From Ailanthus altissimus (taxonomy: Eukaryota; Streptophyta; Magnoliopsida; Sapindales; Simaroubaceae): 64,000 nt of DNA. The stretch covers positions 756,188 through 820,187 of the forward strand of contig OX327691.1 in assembly GCA_946807835.1 (NCBI GenBank), read 5' to 3'. Shown here piece by piece: positions 1 through 11,462 of this stretch (position 1 is its first letter; each line of letters begins with the position of its first letter). Below the pieces are notes generated by a model that was given only the letters and a program-made list of their open reading frames with translations, ran no database searches and was not told the origin of the DNA. Position numbers and translations under genes: made by a program.

Positions 1-250
1 TGAAATTATCTTTTGGGAATATGACTCTTGGGGTGAACATTTTTAATATTGGCAAACAACCACAAGAAGAAGATGAATGCTATCATTCATATATGATAGA
101 CACACTTGTAGCGGAGAAAGCTTATAAAAATCATAGCTCTGATTCTTTAGAAAATCTCATAGATTTTAATTTTGAAGAATTGTATTATCCTGATGAAATA
201 ACTGATGTGTTAGTGTTTTTGACTCACAGGATAAAGGGATTCGATTTTAA
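1..250 (+). pseudogene. Athila protease/linker remnant
   Basis: The open frame from 21 reads a linker typical of Athila polyproteins just after the protease, with an acidic stretch around QPQEEDECYHSYMID. The same stretch is found on the minus strand at 36610-37050 in copy 2, where it follows a recognisable protease. Reading continues to about 250 and then enters sequence that is not integrase. The frame closes at 351-353, but the last third is non-homologous spacer. This is a fragment and not a functional protease. Confidence 0.65.
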
Positions 251-357
251 AAACCAGGCATTAAAGAGCTGCCATGAGAGAGGGAGAAAGCAAAACCATC
301 AAACCTCAAGACACCACGTGTCATTATTAGTGACCAAAGAACACATTTTGTAACCAT

Positions 358-760
358 TCTTTTAAAGCTTTGAGTGTTGCAGGTCTCCAGAGAAAGTTAC
401 AATTGTCTGAATAGAAGAGCTACGAAATGACGTATATGACAACTCCAGAATTTAGAAAGTTAAAATGAAAGTAGCTCATGATAAATAGATCTCAAGGAAA
501 CACTTTGAGCCAAATCAACAGGTCTATCTTTATGATTCTCAATTGCATTTACACCTTGAAAAGTTGAGATCTCGATGGATTGGTCCATTTATGGTAAGAC
601 ACGTTTTTCCTAATGATGCTGTCGAAATAGAGGACCCCACTGATGGATGAACTTTCAAAGTGAATGGACAGCGGCTGAGAAGCTATGTGGAAAAGGTAGA
701 CTACTCTATATACCTAGGCAAGATCCCTCTTGTGGATCCTGTCGATTGTGCTTGATCAGG
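358..760 (+). pseudogene. Athila integrase C-terminal fragment
   Basis: Conceptual translation gives the end of an Athila-type integrase: a GLQRKLQL helix near 380-400, then a segment related to LRSRWIGPFMVRHVFP near 560-615 and FKVNGQRL near 655-680, which is the usual C-terminal beta-barrel region. Stops and small shifts interrupt it. The zinc-binding and DDE catalytic parts are absent. The minus-strand copy at 33345-33708 aligns along its whole length, which supports the call. Confidence 0.75.
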
Positions 761-989
761 TTCAATCTATCTGTACCCTATTTTATATTTTGTCTATATT
801 TTATCTTTTGCTTTTATTTTCTTTCATATTTTATTTTACTTTATTTTCTTCTTTTTATTTTTTCTTCAGTGTAATTTTATTTGCCGGTCAAGTGGTGGAT
901 ACAGTACTCCGTGACTATTAAAGTCGGTTTCTTAGTTCCCTAAAAACTGTCCCTCAAACTATGCATTCATCTCTTTTCTTTCTTTCAAA

Positions 990-1427
990 ATGGATCGTAT
1001 TCTTGCCAACCTTAAAAAATGTTTTCTTTCATTGCCTCAAAATGCTCTACTTAAGATTTACAAAGCACGGTGTGAAAGACTAAGGCTATTGATGTTGGGT
1101 AATATCCCTGTGAATCTTTGTTGGTTAATTGAAGCCAAGGTTTGATTATCTGGTGAATCTGTAAATGATTTTATTTCTCATATGCCTTGTCTTGGAAAAA
1201 GCTCTTATGCCAAAAAGCGACGAACAAAGAGGTTACAAGTCTGTCATAAATGTGCTCGATGGAATTATAACTGGAGTTGTCATTCTTCAGGATTTACATC
1301 TAGAAATCGAGAAGACAAAATTCAGTTCATTAAGGATGGACTGAGTAAGGAGTCTTTAGATGATATCCTATTGACTCTTGAGACGCATCCTTGTGGGCTC
1401 GTGCAACGTGAACTTCTCGATTTATGA
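990..1427 (+). pseudogene. Extra ORF in env position, viral cysteine-rich nucleic-acid-binding-protein-like (copy 1)
   Basis: ATG at 990, shared TGA at 1425-1427 (codon 146), so about 145 codons. One private stop lies at codon 52 (TGA where copy 2 has CGA). Residues 65-90 form a basic, cysteine-containing core: LGKSSYAKKRR at about 68-78, then CHKC at 85-88 and a further Cys-His at 97-98. FIKDGLS follows at 113-119. Order and spacing recall the cysteine-rich nucleic-acid-binding (silencing-suppressor) proteins of carlavirus-type plant RNA viruses, although the fourth zinc ligand is not obvious. After codon 146 the frame stays alignable with copy 2 to codon 205 (stop 1605-1607), with another stop at codon 183. 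The viral resemblance is an inference from memory of the family; the conserved reading frame is seen directly. Confidence 0.5.
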
Positions 1428-1607
1428 AATAAATTCAAAAATGAATATCAACGGTTTAGTCTCAATAATCTGACTCTAAAAGACCCTGTTTGCCAATTTA
1501 TAAGAAAATTGGATGGAAAGCTTATCCCCAACCCATAGAGGGCGTTTAAGCCGTTACTGGACGTAAAACCAGAGGAAGATGTGAGCCACAATCACAACTA
1601 CTATTAA

Positions 1608-3059
1608 ATACATGTGTTTTTAAATTCAAAATTTTATTTTATTTTGTTTTATGAATAGTAGGGCTACTTATATAAATGTCTTAAATTCAAATCTTTTGGT
1701 TAAATAATACATCATTTTTCTTTGTTTTATTTATTTATTTGCATCATCATTTTATTTTATATTTGCTTAAATGTCTTTCAGGTTTATTTTTTTTGAATAA
1801 CTGGCGTTTAAGGTAATGTCTCCTATACTTTATCTCTTTCTATTTAAACATAAGGACAATGTTACATCTGGTTTAGGGGGGAGGATAGTAGACATAAGTT
1901 ATATTTTGCATTCCAAAAACAAAATATATATAAAAATAAAAACAAAAAAAAAGTAAGGATTAAACTAAAATGATGATGCTAATATTTACTTTTGATTAGA
2001 ATGAGAGAGTAAAGAGTTTTAGTTCTAACTTTTGAAATACATTTTAACTAAATTTTTGTTGTTTTGTTTTATGTTTAATGTATTATTGTTTATTGCTTGT
2101 AGTCTTGGTAATTCTTGTATAAAAGAATTTATTTTTTGCCTAGGTATGATTTTAAAATTGTTTAGGTTGAGTCATTGTTTCTATTTAGGTTACTAAATAA
2201 TGACTTCCAAAATATTTTTGAGCACAAAGCTAAGCCTTGTGGTAAGACGGATGATTTAATTTATATAGCCAAGAGAATTCTCATGTTTAAGTATATATTT
2301 TTCTAATCTCACACATCTTTTGTGAGTAAGTAGAAAGGTTGAGAAAACAGCTTATGAACCTTCATTGATCATTTGAATTGGTTAATTTCTATTTAGATTG
2401 ATATTATTTAAATTACAGAATAAGTTGGTTGCATTTGTGTGTAATCTAATTTGGTGAGAAACTTTTGTAATGCTTCCTTGTATTCTTCAAAAATACAAAA
2501 AAAAAATAAAAAATAAAAAATAAAAAGCAAAATACCAAAAAAAAAATTAAGAATCAATTCAGTTTAATAAAGTCTTCATTCAATTTTAGAAGATAAATTT
2601 TTTGTAAGGCAGTTTTCTTACCATGCTATATTAGTATCATTCCTACAAGATAATTGAAGTACTAAATCTAGTACAAGTTAAAAATAATTGATTTCTAAAC
2701 AATTAATTTTCCTATCTTTAGATCAATGTTAGTTTATATGTCAGTCCTTAAAATTGATTTTTTTCTTGAGTACTTAACTGTTTTCCAACTCCATGAGATA
2801 AATCCTAACCCTTTAAACAGTCATACACTTATACGGATATGGAGTTGAGGCTTTTACTTGGAGAAATTCTCAAGGCTATATCTATTATGGTTTGTGGTAA
2901 GATAATTATGGCTTACTTCACACACACAAAATTTTTGGAAGTTATAATTGAAAAAACCAAAATAACAACAGTGATCTTGAACTGACGTTTTGTTTGAAAT
3001 GCTTAGGTAGTTTTGCATATTCTATTTATGCTTGAATTGCTAGAGACTAGCAATAAGCT
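1608..3059 (+). other. Non-coding 3' region of Athila copy 1
   Basis: A/T-rich DNA without a supportable gene. A motif with GGACAATGTT followed by a run of G near 1855-1885 marks the usual transition after the coding part of this group. An A-rich tract lies at 1917-1955 and another at 2495-2550. The whole stretch aligns with 30229-32468 (minus), except that copy 2 carries an extra block of about 0.8 kb with a LOG-like gene at the point equal to about 1715-1730 here. Confidence 0.6.
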
Positions 3060-3071
3060 GGTTGGGGGTTG
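3060..3071 (+). other. Polypurine tract of Athila copy 1
   Basis: GGTTGGGGGTTG sits directly before the LTR start TGATGATCAC. Copy 2 has the equivalent on the minus strand at 30215-30227. Confidence 0.7.
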
Positions 3072-4624
3072 TGATGATCACATGAAAATACATATTTATT
3101 AAGAGATTTAGTCACCATTTAATGTCACTAATTTTAGCATTTTCTTATATTTTAACTTGAAATAAAGTGTTCTCCTTAAATTGTGGTTAATGAATGTTAT
3201 TTGCACAAATTTAAGTAAAATAGAGATAACTCTCAATGTAGAAATTGAAATGAAGAAATTCTTGAACCTAGTACAACATGTCTCAATCTTACACAAACTT
3301 GAAGAATAGTTAAAAAGCCAAATCCAACATGTTATAGGTCAAATATTGAGATACAATAGAATCGGGCTACAACTTCAGCTCAGCTTGACCTAACTTATGT
3401 ATTTGGAGTGTATCTCAAAAAATATGTACTTAATTGATATAATTCTTCAATTTTTGAAATACTAACTTAATTATCAACAACTCTTATGTTGATGGTAAAG
3501 TCCAAATCAGCCATTATCATGGACCAAATTGTATTGCAAGTGGGTAAAAGGGTTGTTAGCTGACTTCTGATGTATCTTTGAAATTTTGCTCATATCTCAT
3601 TAGATACTCATCTAATTTGCATGCAATTGGCACCTATGGAAAGAAGAGACAAACATCTACAACTTTTATGTCAGGCATAGAGGCTACATTGGTCATTTAC
3701 ATTATAAAAAATGTACTGTACTTGGGTGAACGTTGTTGGCCTAAATTTATTGAAGATTGATGTCACATATGACATATTTCCATTCATTGCCTATATAAGG
3801 ACACTCTTAGGATGTTTTAGACATGAGATCATTCTTTCTTATTTTCTTCGCATTAACATGTATTGTAAATTAGGCTAGAGTTCTTGACAAGGCTAAGAGA
3901 TAAACTTTTATGTGTAATAAATCTACTTCTATGCTTTGATTCGTTATTAAGAGCTACAAATGTTTGTAAGTTTGGTTTTGATTAAACTCTTATCTATTTT
4001 ATTTTCTATAATCCAGAGGTTATAATTCTCATGTCCTATATATGTTCAGTTATGCTTTTCTTATGTGATTCTTGTTGAATTATAATTGTTACTGGTTACA
4101 TTATTTTATATGTTAATCTTTTACTGCAGTATTGTCAAATTGATATATTGTCGATCTTGGATAACATGTAAGGACAATAAATGTTTGATATTCAAGTTGA
4201 TCTTTTACTGCAATATTATCAAAATGATATATTGTCGATCTTAGATAACTTGTATATGTGAACATGATTTATGTTAATATTTACAAAAGAGTTTAGTCAC
4301 ACCAAATACATGTGTTATCAAATGTGCTTATTTTACATATCTTCCGATTGATTGTTTGGGATGTAAAACTTTCAATTGAGTTATAAACATTGAATCAAAG
4401 TGTAGAGTAGATTTATAAAGTATAATTGTGATTCTCAAAGCCTTGCTTAAATCATCATAAGATATTTTTCTCAATTCATAAACAATTCTATCTCATCAAT
4501 TAATTTTATCCTTTGCTACCTCTTTAATATTTTACTTCAACAACCTATTTTGCCGACAGCTTCCTCGTGAGATCGACACTTCAATCTATACTGCGATAGT
4601 CACGTTATATTTTGAGCGTAAATA
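3072..4624 (+). repeat. Athila copy 1, 3' LTR
   Basis: Starts TGATGATCAC and ends at GAGCGTAAATA, where the canonical end in other copies is GAGCGTAAACA. Length is about 1553 bp. The start is fixed by the solo LTR at 58959-60590, whose TSD leaves TGATGAA as the first bases. An 84-bp internal tandem repeat begins at 4117 and 4201 (two copies). Short ORFs in this LTR are chance frames. Confidence 0.85.
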
Positions 4625-4663
4625 ATAGCGTGCACTTATGCTTAGCTACTATACAATTAATCA
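4625..4663 (+). repeat. 39-bp remnant of another LTR end
   Basis: Sequence from ATAGCGTGCACTT to the CA-type end matches the last bases of the LTRs at 41596-41635 and 55768-55809. It lies between an Athila LTR and a truncated Tekay LTR, so it is a scar of lost DNA between two elements. Confidence 0.5.
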
Positions 4664-4666
4664 GCG

Positions 4667-6482
4667 TCTCAACTAGCAACATTCATTGTGACATCTCAAG
4701 ACATCTCACTAGCTATGCAGCGGAATCCTACATCACATATATATAGCAAGACAATACCCCGTACACATAGAGTGACTCACATGACTCGACAACCTAAATT
4801 TTTAGAGTTAGTGACACACCCCCCCCCCTAAAACCTGCCTATGTGCATGGGATATACCAGCCGGGTCTTAAACCATTACTACCACTATAATCTAAGGGTA
4901 CCAATGTCCTTTGAAACTAATGTAATAGTTTTAAAAGTGTTTCTTAATCCGAACTTGTAAATGCATATCTATGGATATATGTCAAGATCGTAAATCATGT
5001 TTATGCCTTAAAAGCTCATAAAACATACAATTTCAATATGCAGAAACATAATAAATGAAAGATAAAAGAATGACAGATTTTCACTCACAACCGCTCCGAA
5101 CTCAGTTTCGCTACGAATTTCTACTGCCATTAACGGTCTCGATTATCTTCACCTACACGCCATAAATGTCATTTAGAACCAATTCAAATGCTAAAATCTC
5201 ATTTAACTACTAAATACCTTAATCGGCATACAAAGCCCGGATGGATATTACTTTCTGATTTTCATTTACAAAGCCATTCAATCTTATTTATTTCACCATC
5301 CGATGCCCTGAAAAAATTTTAACACCCTATAACTTTAGTTGGACATAATTGGCCTTCACCTTTTCAAAATGGATAATTATGTCTCCTTTTCTTCATTTTC
5401 GATTTTCCATCAACCATATAAATTCAATTTACATAAGGTACCTTTTATACATAACAATTCAACCAAAACACAACTCAACCCTAGCTTTCCTAAAGTCGCA
5501 GAATTTACATCCACCACCCAACACATTTATTTTCTCAATTTCTTGTTCCAATAGCATCAAAATCAATCCAATTTCATTTTAATGCCCTAATTATAACTAA
5601 TTGAAGTCTATACATTACAGTCACCCAAAACCCTAATTCTTACCTTACCAATTTCTTTAATTTGACGACTCCTTCAAGTTCTACACTAGAACTCAACTCA
5701 ATCTAAACCAAGAATACATACAAGAATATCAATTGAAGCAATCTTGAAAGTTCACATATCATCCTCACAAAACAATGCTTTTCTTACCACTTTTTTCTGA
5801 ATTTTCACTAATAAAGGCTTTAATTGATCTTGGGAACTTGTACTTGACCTTCTTTTAGCTTGATCAAGCATGAAAAATCATGAAAAAACCTTGAAATTCC
5901 AATATAGTAGCACCTCCTTTCTTTTGGCGGAATTTCACCTCTAATGCTCTAACTTATTATGCTTTTAATCTCATGAAATTTCTACGAACTTCTACTTTAT
6001 ATATCGTGCTCCCTGAATTGTCCAATTTTCCCTTCAACTTACTCTAAATTTCTAATTTGCCATTGGTTGGAAACTAAGTATGTAATTGATTTCTTTGTAA
6101 CTATTTAGTTAGCATAGTCAAAGGAACTAACTAGAACTTCCAACTTGGCAATCCATGAAATTGCCTCTAATTGCTCCATTCTCTAATATATGGATTGTGT
6201 TTCTCAACAAGATCATTTTCCATGCACAACCCTTAAATAAAAAATCATGTTGTAAATTAAAATTTTCATTTCTAAGCCAATAGAGAAAATTTTCAAAAAT
6301 ATTCTACGGTTGTCCGACGCTCCGACCGAGTGTGAAATTACCAAATTAGGTCTAATATCTCTCATACGCACCATAAAAAATATTATTTTTAATAGGGTTA
6401 AAATTGGGTAACCCTACGGTGTCATTATTGCTCTATACCGAAATCTAGGCGCCAATACTACTAATAGAGATTGGATATTACA
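4667..6482 (-). repeat. Tekay-type 3' LTR, truncated
   Basis: Aligns with the complete LTR at 20725-23498 from roughly 21690 onward, so about 965 bp are missing at the low-coordinate end. It closes at ATATTACA (minus-strand LTR start TGTAATATCC). A run of C near 4810-4820 replaces a shorter run in the sister copies. Recurrent 70-85 aa frames in this LTR (e.g. 5339-5582) are LTR shadows. Confidence 0.85.
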
Positions 6483-6500
6483 ATTTTACCCCTCCTTAAA
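6483..6500 (-). other. Polypurine tract of truncated Tekay element
   Basis: On the minus strand AAGGAGGGGTAAAAT lies directly before the LTR start at 6482. The complete element has the same arrangement at 15899-15915. Confidence 0.7.
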
Positions 6501-6523
6501 AAATTTTGTCCTCGAAATTTAAA

Positions 6524-7212
6524 TCATACCGTCTCGAAGAGGTGGGGATGTTGTACTCGCATCTGATCTTCACATTCCCACGTAGCTTCTTCTACTCCAT
6601 GATTCATCCATAACACTTTCACTAAGGGAATGCTTTTATTACGGAGCACTTGTTCTTTTCGGTCTAGAATTTGCACAGGTTTCTCTTCGTTAGTCAAATT
6701 CTCATTCAAGTTTATTAACTGTTCCCTTAGGATGTGCAAAGGATCTGTTAAGTACTTGCAAAGCATGGAAACGTGAACAAATTATGGATTTTAGCCAGAT
6801 CTTCTAGTAACAGCAGATGATATGCCATCTCCTCAACTCTTTCAACTATCTCGTATGGCCCAATGTATTGAGGACTCAGCTTTTCTGGCATCCCGAATCT
6901 TAGTACTCCTTTCTATGGTGATATCTTCAAAAAGACCTTATCACTAATCTGAAATTCTAAGTCATTTCTCTTGTTATCTGCATAACTCTTCTGCCTATCG
7001 TTAGCTATTTTCAATCTCTGTCTCATAACTTAAATCTTTTCTGAAGTAATCTGGATAATTTCTAGGCCGACCAGTTTCCTTTCACCTACCTCATCCCAAC
7101 AAATTGGAGTTCTACACTTTCTTTCATACAATACTTCATATGGTGCCATCCTGATGCTAGTCTGGTAGATATTATTGTAGGCGAATTCCATCAGTGGTAG
7201 ATGAGTATCCCA
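6524..7212 (-). pseudogene. Tekay integrase C-terminus and chromodomain fragment
   Basis: The minus-strand frame 6524-6766 reads a CR-type chromodomain end (RKEQVLRNKSIPLVKVLW, then EEATWECEDQM and a final HPHLFE), here with the tryptophan that is a stop in the copy at 15995. Upstream, degenerate frames continue into the integrase GPY/F region to about 7212, where homology stops at a SINE-like repeat. Integration targeting by the chromodomain is family knowledge. RT, RNase H and the integrase core are missing. Confidence 0.8.
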
Positions 7213-7337
7213 AAGGTGCTTAAAACCCCATATGGTCCTAGGTTTAAGCCTCGAAAAGGCAAAAAGAAAGGAGGTAGGGGCTCTACCCTACTAGTTGAGG
7301 GGTGGGGCCCACACGCTCTCCTCTATTACTGAGGATT
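7213..7337 (+). repeat. tRNA-derived SINE-like repeat, copy a (5' truncated)
   Basis: Shares the body with the pair at 11270-11630. It lacks the A-box part and has a degenerate B-box-like GGTTTAAGCCTC near 7240-7255. It sits exactly at the join between the Tekay fragment and Tat gag sequence. Confidence 0.5.
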
Positions 7338-8440
7338 GAAACAAATGAGTATCTTGTCCTACAATGAGGCATTCAAATACATTACTATTAAGAAAGAGGA
7401 GGAGACTGAAAGAGTAACATATGCTAATGTCACCAAAGGATAGGCACGACTTTGGGATACAGGAAGAACGAGATCCTTGGGGAGAAGATTCACCAGAGGA
7501 AAGAAGAGAACCCCACCACAGGTCGTTAAGTACCGAAGTTGAATCCAGTAAACTAATCTTATCCACAGGTATGTCAATTAGATCAACCTCAAAAGACCAG
7601 AGCCACTGATTTTGGACATTGAGCAACAAAGGAACAATCTCGAGTGGACCAGATCAATGGCTTTATACCTTTAATAGCTTCACTAGATGTCATCTTTGAA
7701 GCCATATAAGATCTATGCCTACTCACTAAGCCACCTCCTATAATGTCACTCCTGGATTGGCGAGACTATGAGAAAAGATGTGATTTCCACCAAGATGTAG
7801 GGCACCTCATAAAAAGATGCTTTGCCTTGAGCAAATAATTAGATCAACTGATGAAAAAAAGAGTACCTAAAGCAATTTCGGTGTAAAGGTTTACGTAAGG
7901 GAAAACTTACTAGTACTCTGAGTAAAACCATCCTCATGAGTCTGCTATGATTATTTTAGGAGGATCGATGTTAGTAAGGGATTCTAATCGACAGAAGAAC
8001 TACTTGAGGTATTCGATGGTAAGATATTAGGTGACATGCAATATACTAGCTGCTAAGAAGCTCTATCATATTCATCGAGGAAGACGTCAGGGGAGTAAGC
8101 TATCCATATAATGACGTACTAGTGGTAACAATACAAGTAACTGGCATAGAGGTAAACTGAGTATTTAGGGATCTAAAGAGCTATGTTAATATCATATTCA
8201 AATAGGCCCTAGATGAGTTAAAGATCAAGGACCCGAGGATGGAGAGGGCACAAACCCCTTATAAAAGTTCAGACACAACTACATAATGCCTCTTAATGTA
8301 ATGAACTTGTTTATGACCTTGGGAGAAAGGCTCTATGTGAAGACTATTATGACTAACTTTTTATTAGTGAATGATCATTTCTTCTATAAGATTCTACTTG
8401 GGTAACCCTCCGTGAGAAACACCAATGTGGCTCTCTCTAT
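7338..8440 (+). pseudogene. Tat-lineage gag C-terminus and protease remnant
   Basis: Three-frame reading gives gag-like pieces: an acidic YITIKKEEE stretch near 7370-7410, and a zinc-knuckle-like region near 7770-7860 with CDFHQDVGHLIKRCFAL order (Cys, His, His, Cys). Later come protease-domain remnants: LGGSMLVRDSNRQ near 7960-8000, a degenerate active-site region near 8150-8200, and FLLVNDHFFYKILLG near 8358-8402, which matches the end of Tat proteases. Many stops and shifts occur. The reading stops at the copia LTR inserted at 8441 and resumes at 10601. Confidence 0.7.
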
Positions 8441-10595
8441 TGTTAACGTATTTTAGGGTGTATGCATGTGATTGTGTATGTATTAAAAATAAACACATAT
8501 ATCATAATATACAAATTTCACAGCGAAATTTATTATGTAATCAACATATACACATGTACTTAACTTCTTAAGAACTTAAGAATACAGAAAACACACCTTT
8601 GAAGACCTCCGATGAAGATTTCAAATCCGAATTTCTTTACTCCAACTTTGAGCTCACCTTGAAGTGCACTTATGTTCAATTATAGTTCACAACAATCTGA
8701 TAGGATTATAAAGCTAGAATAGCAGCAAGTAAATCTCCAGCAACAAGGTTTATGTTACTTGAAAAAAAATAAGAATAATTTATTTTTCTTTCTCTTTAGT
8801 TTTTCTCACAAGTCTTTGTTCAATGAAAAACTCTCTCAAAACCAACTCTTCTTTTTCCTCTCAACCCTTTGCACGAAAATTGATTCACACACCTTTATCC
8901 AAATGAAATTCAACCATTTTTAGTGCTCTCAACACTTCACAAGTGCTCCACCAAAATTAGATTAAGTAGCCAACTACCCAAATAATTTTTTGTGGCCATT
9001 TTAATGATTTAATAAAATTAACTATTAATTACAAAATGGTGCTCAAATTAATTTAATTTATGTTTCTCAAATTGGGTATGTCTTCCATTTAGGAATAAAA
9101 TGATAAATAAATAAAATCATATTTTATTTATTTAAATAATATTTATTTAATTATTCAAAAACTATTTGAATAATTAATATCTACCTTATTTGATTTTAAT
9201 AACATAGTTAATGGGTGGATTTATGGTAAAATAATTCATGGAACAAAATTGTGCCACTTGCTAATATCTAATTAGTTAATAATTCTTGTCAACTAATTAA
9301 ATGATATATTTAACATTTAAGTCTAGACAAGTGCACAACTCGAGGAACCTTAAAATATATTTTCGGTTTGCTGAAATTTATAGGATGGAACTGTTCAATC
9401 CATTATGCTGCCCCAGTACAAAACGAGTACACTTCATATTATGAGACTCTCTAGGTCCATGCCCAAATTGTCATATGGAACTCCTCAATACGTCCTTGAA
9501 TGATGCCTCACACACACGTTACGGATATTACAAAGTGGTGTGTTAGACCATACAAGTTGAGGTTATAACATATTCATATAATCCCTCCATTATTTATATC
9601 CTGGTAGAGCGGAGATATAGATCAACTCCGTCACATCTCCATATGCCCGACCGAAAGCTTATCTTTAGAATTGTATTTCAATAAATAATATTTCCAAACA
9701 CTTTTGTAATATTATTTATTCCTAAGGTTAAACTCTTTTCCCGAGAGTTACTGTTTATGGCTATAAGGCTTTCTAAAATATAATCTTAGAGCATTAGGAT
9801 ATAATACTCACCCAAATGAGCTGATGGATCCCATATCTATACACACCGAACTCTATGAGCATCAAACTATACCCAGCGACACCCAGAGGTCAAACCATGA
9901 AAGGTTTCTGACATGTGTGGAACCAAAGTATGGTGGATCACTCACAAGCCCATCGTGGAACTTAGGTCAAAGGACCACAAAACTACTCAACTCGAAAGAC
10001 CCTCCATTGACGGCTTTATGGGATCTTTGTGAGTCTGTTCAGTATTCAGTCTTTACTGAATACTTGTATCTCTATACGATCTTTCGCTAAACTCATGGTT
10101 TGCTAAGACTAACCATCTGGACCATCTAGATATAAACATACACCGATCTATATATGTATTAAGGTATTCACTGACAAACCAACATCAGTGAAGATAGATC
10201 AGGAATATAATATTTGAGAACATATTTGCATAATAACATTTTCTAGCACTATTTGTAACCTTTTGCAACTATATCATTACTAATATAATCTCAGGTCTTT
10301 GTCCCATTTCAGATAAGGCTTTAACTCTTTAGATATCGCTGACTCTTATAACCTAATAACTCTTATCATTGCCAACTCTTAGCATTTATAACTTTTAGTG
10401 TTTCTAATTCTTAGCACTGATCTAAACTCATTTAGATTAGATCTGAACTCTTCCAGATCGTAAAATGTCTAAAATGGTACAAGCATCTTACCATATATAA
10501 AATATAATTAGCGATTTAATAAAATGATAATACTAGTATAAATATTAAATAAATATTCGTACATAAAGGGATGGCACGTAGCACAAATCCCAATA
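8441..10595 (-). repeat. Copia solo LTR, copy 1, with target duplication
   Basis: 2155 bp from TGTTAACG to CCCAATA, flanked by TCTAT (8436-8440) and TTTAT (10596-10600), a 5-bp duplication with one change. Orientation is inferred from the related LTR at 57552-61250, whose polypurine tract lies beyond its high-coordinate end. Copies lie at 44420-46554 (same orientation) and 53786-55138 (opposite). Tat coding sequence is interrupted at its edges and continues beyond. The 88-aa frame at 9824 is an LTR shadow. Confidence 0.85.
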
Positions 10596-10600
10596 TTTAT

Positions 10601-11268
10601 AACTTACCTGAAATTCAAATTCTCTGTGAGGGAATGGATTGGTATTATATCTGAGGACCAGAAGATCGTACGGAGATGCTACGCAACATCAATAAAGAGA
10701 AAATATTGCATTTCCATTGTCGATCCGCAAGAAGAAAAAGTTAAATCCCTAAGACTCGCAGAAGAACTACATATGGTTCAGGTTAAGCCTGAGGCACCAA
10801 AGAAGGCAGTGAATATTAGCTCTTAGTTAGATCCTGATGTCAAGGATGGGCTAATTGCTTTGGTGAAAAATTCTCGTATGTCTTTGCATGGTCCCCTGAG
10901 GATATACTGGGAATAGATCTACCATTGATGTCCTATTCTATGCTTATAAGCTCCATTTTCAAGCTCGTCAAACAAAAAAGGAGAATATTTAACTACAAGA
11001 GGAATATGGCAATGACAACAGAAGTTGAAAGCTATTGGCTACAGGGTTCATAAGAAAATTTCATTACCTTCAGTGACTTGCTAATGTGTTAATAGTCAAG
11101 AAAAAAAATAAAAAGTTGAGGATGCGTGTTAATTTCACCAACCTAAACAAGGAATGCCCAGAGGATAGTTTATCACTTCCAAAGTTGACCAACTAATGGG
11201 CTCAACAGTCGGGCATGAGCTTCTTAGCTTCATGGATGTTTTTTTGGGGTATAATTAGATTAGAATGT
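10601..11268 (+). pseudogene. Tat-lineage reverse transcriptase N-terminal remnant
   Basis: Reads FAWSPEDILGIDLPLMS near 10880-10930, then VKQKRRIFNYKRNMAM near 10965-11010, a degenerate NLNKECP-like segment near 11135-11165, and HELLSFMD near 11215-11240. This is the usual Tat order from the linker into RT fingers. The catalytic YxDD part and the rest of RT are missing: the sequence stops at the SINE-like palindrome. RNase H of a Tat element begins at 24847, so the two halves probably belong to one element split by later insertions and a deletion. Confidence 0.7.
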
Positions 11269-11269
11269 T

Positions 11270-11462
11270 TCCCCCTGATTGCGAGAAGACGTCTGTGGGC
11301 CCCTACCCCTCTACTAGCAGGGTAGGGTCTACCCTACTCGGTGGGCCCACTCAAAGGAATATTGAAGTCCCCCCTCATTTCTTTCGCCTTTCCGAGGCTC
11401 AAACCCAGGACCATATGGGGTTCTAAGACCATTGGGGAGCACCTCTGGTACCACTTGAGCTA
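11270..11462 (-). repeat. tRNA-derived SINE-like repeat, copy b
   Basis: Reading the minus strand from 11462, an A-box-like TAGCTCAAGTGG is followed about 45 bases later by a B-box-like GGGTTTGAGCC, then a body of about 130 bp. The two boxes at tRNA spacing suggest an RNA polymerase III promoter. It is the left arm of an inverted pair. Confidence 0.6.

Larger units (their letters stand above)
1..4624 (+). mobile_element. Athila-type (Ty3/gypsy) retrotransposon, 3' portion, non-autonomous copy 1
   Basis: The order on the + strand is protease-linker remnant, integrase C-terminal remnant, A/T-rich spacer, extra ORF, long non-coding 3' region, polypurine tract and 3' LTR. The left end runs out of the window. 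The reverse-transcriptase, RNase H and integrase core are missing. A second copy at 28450-42685 on the minus strand has the same content and the same internal join, so the deletion is older than both insertions. An A/T-rich track near 770-890 and a purine motif near 1855-1890 (the post-coding motif seen in this group) are also shared. The lineage call rests on the integrase tail and on the gag, protease and primer site of copy 2. Confidence 0.8.

Noticed and set aside
1428..1607. ORF at 990 taken as 205 codons, since the frame is gap-free to a shared stop at codon 206
   Set aside because: Both copies share TGA at codon 146, so the mobile progenitor probably ended there; the longer frame is mentioned only as an alternative.
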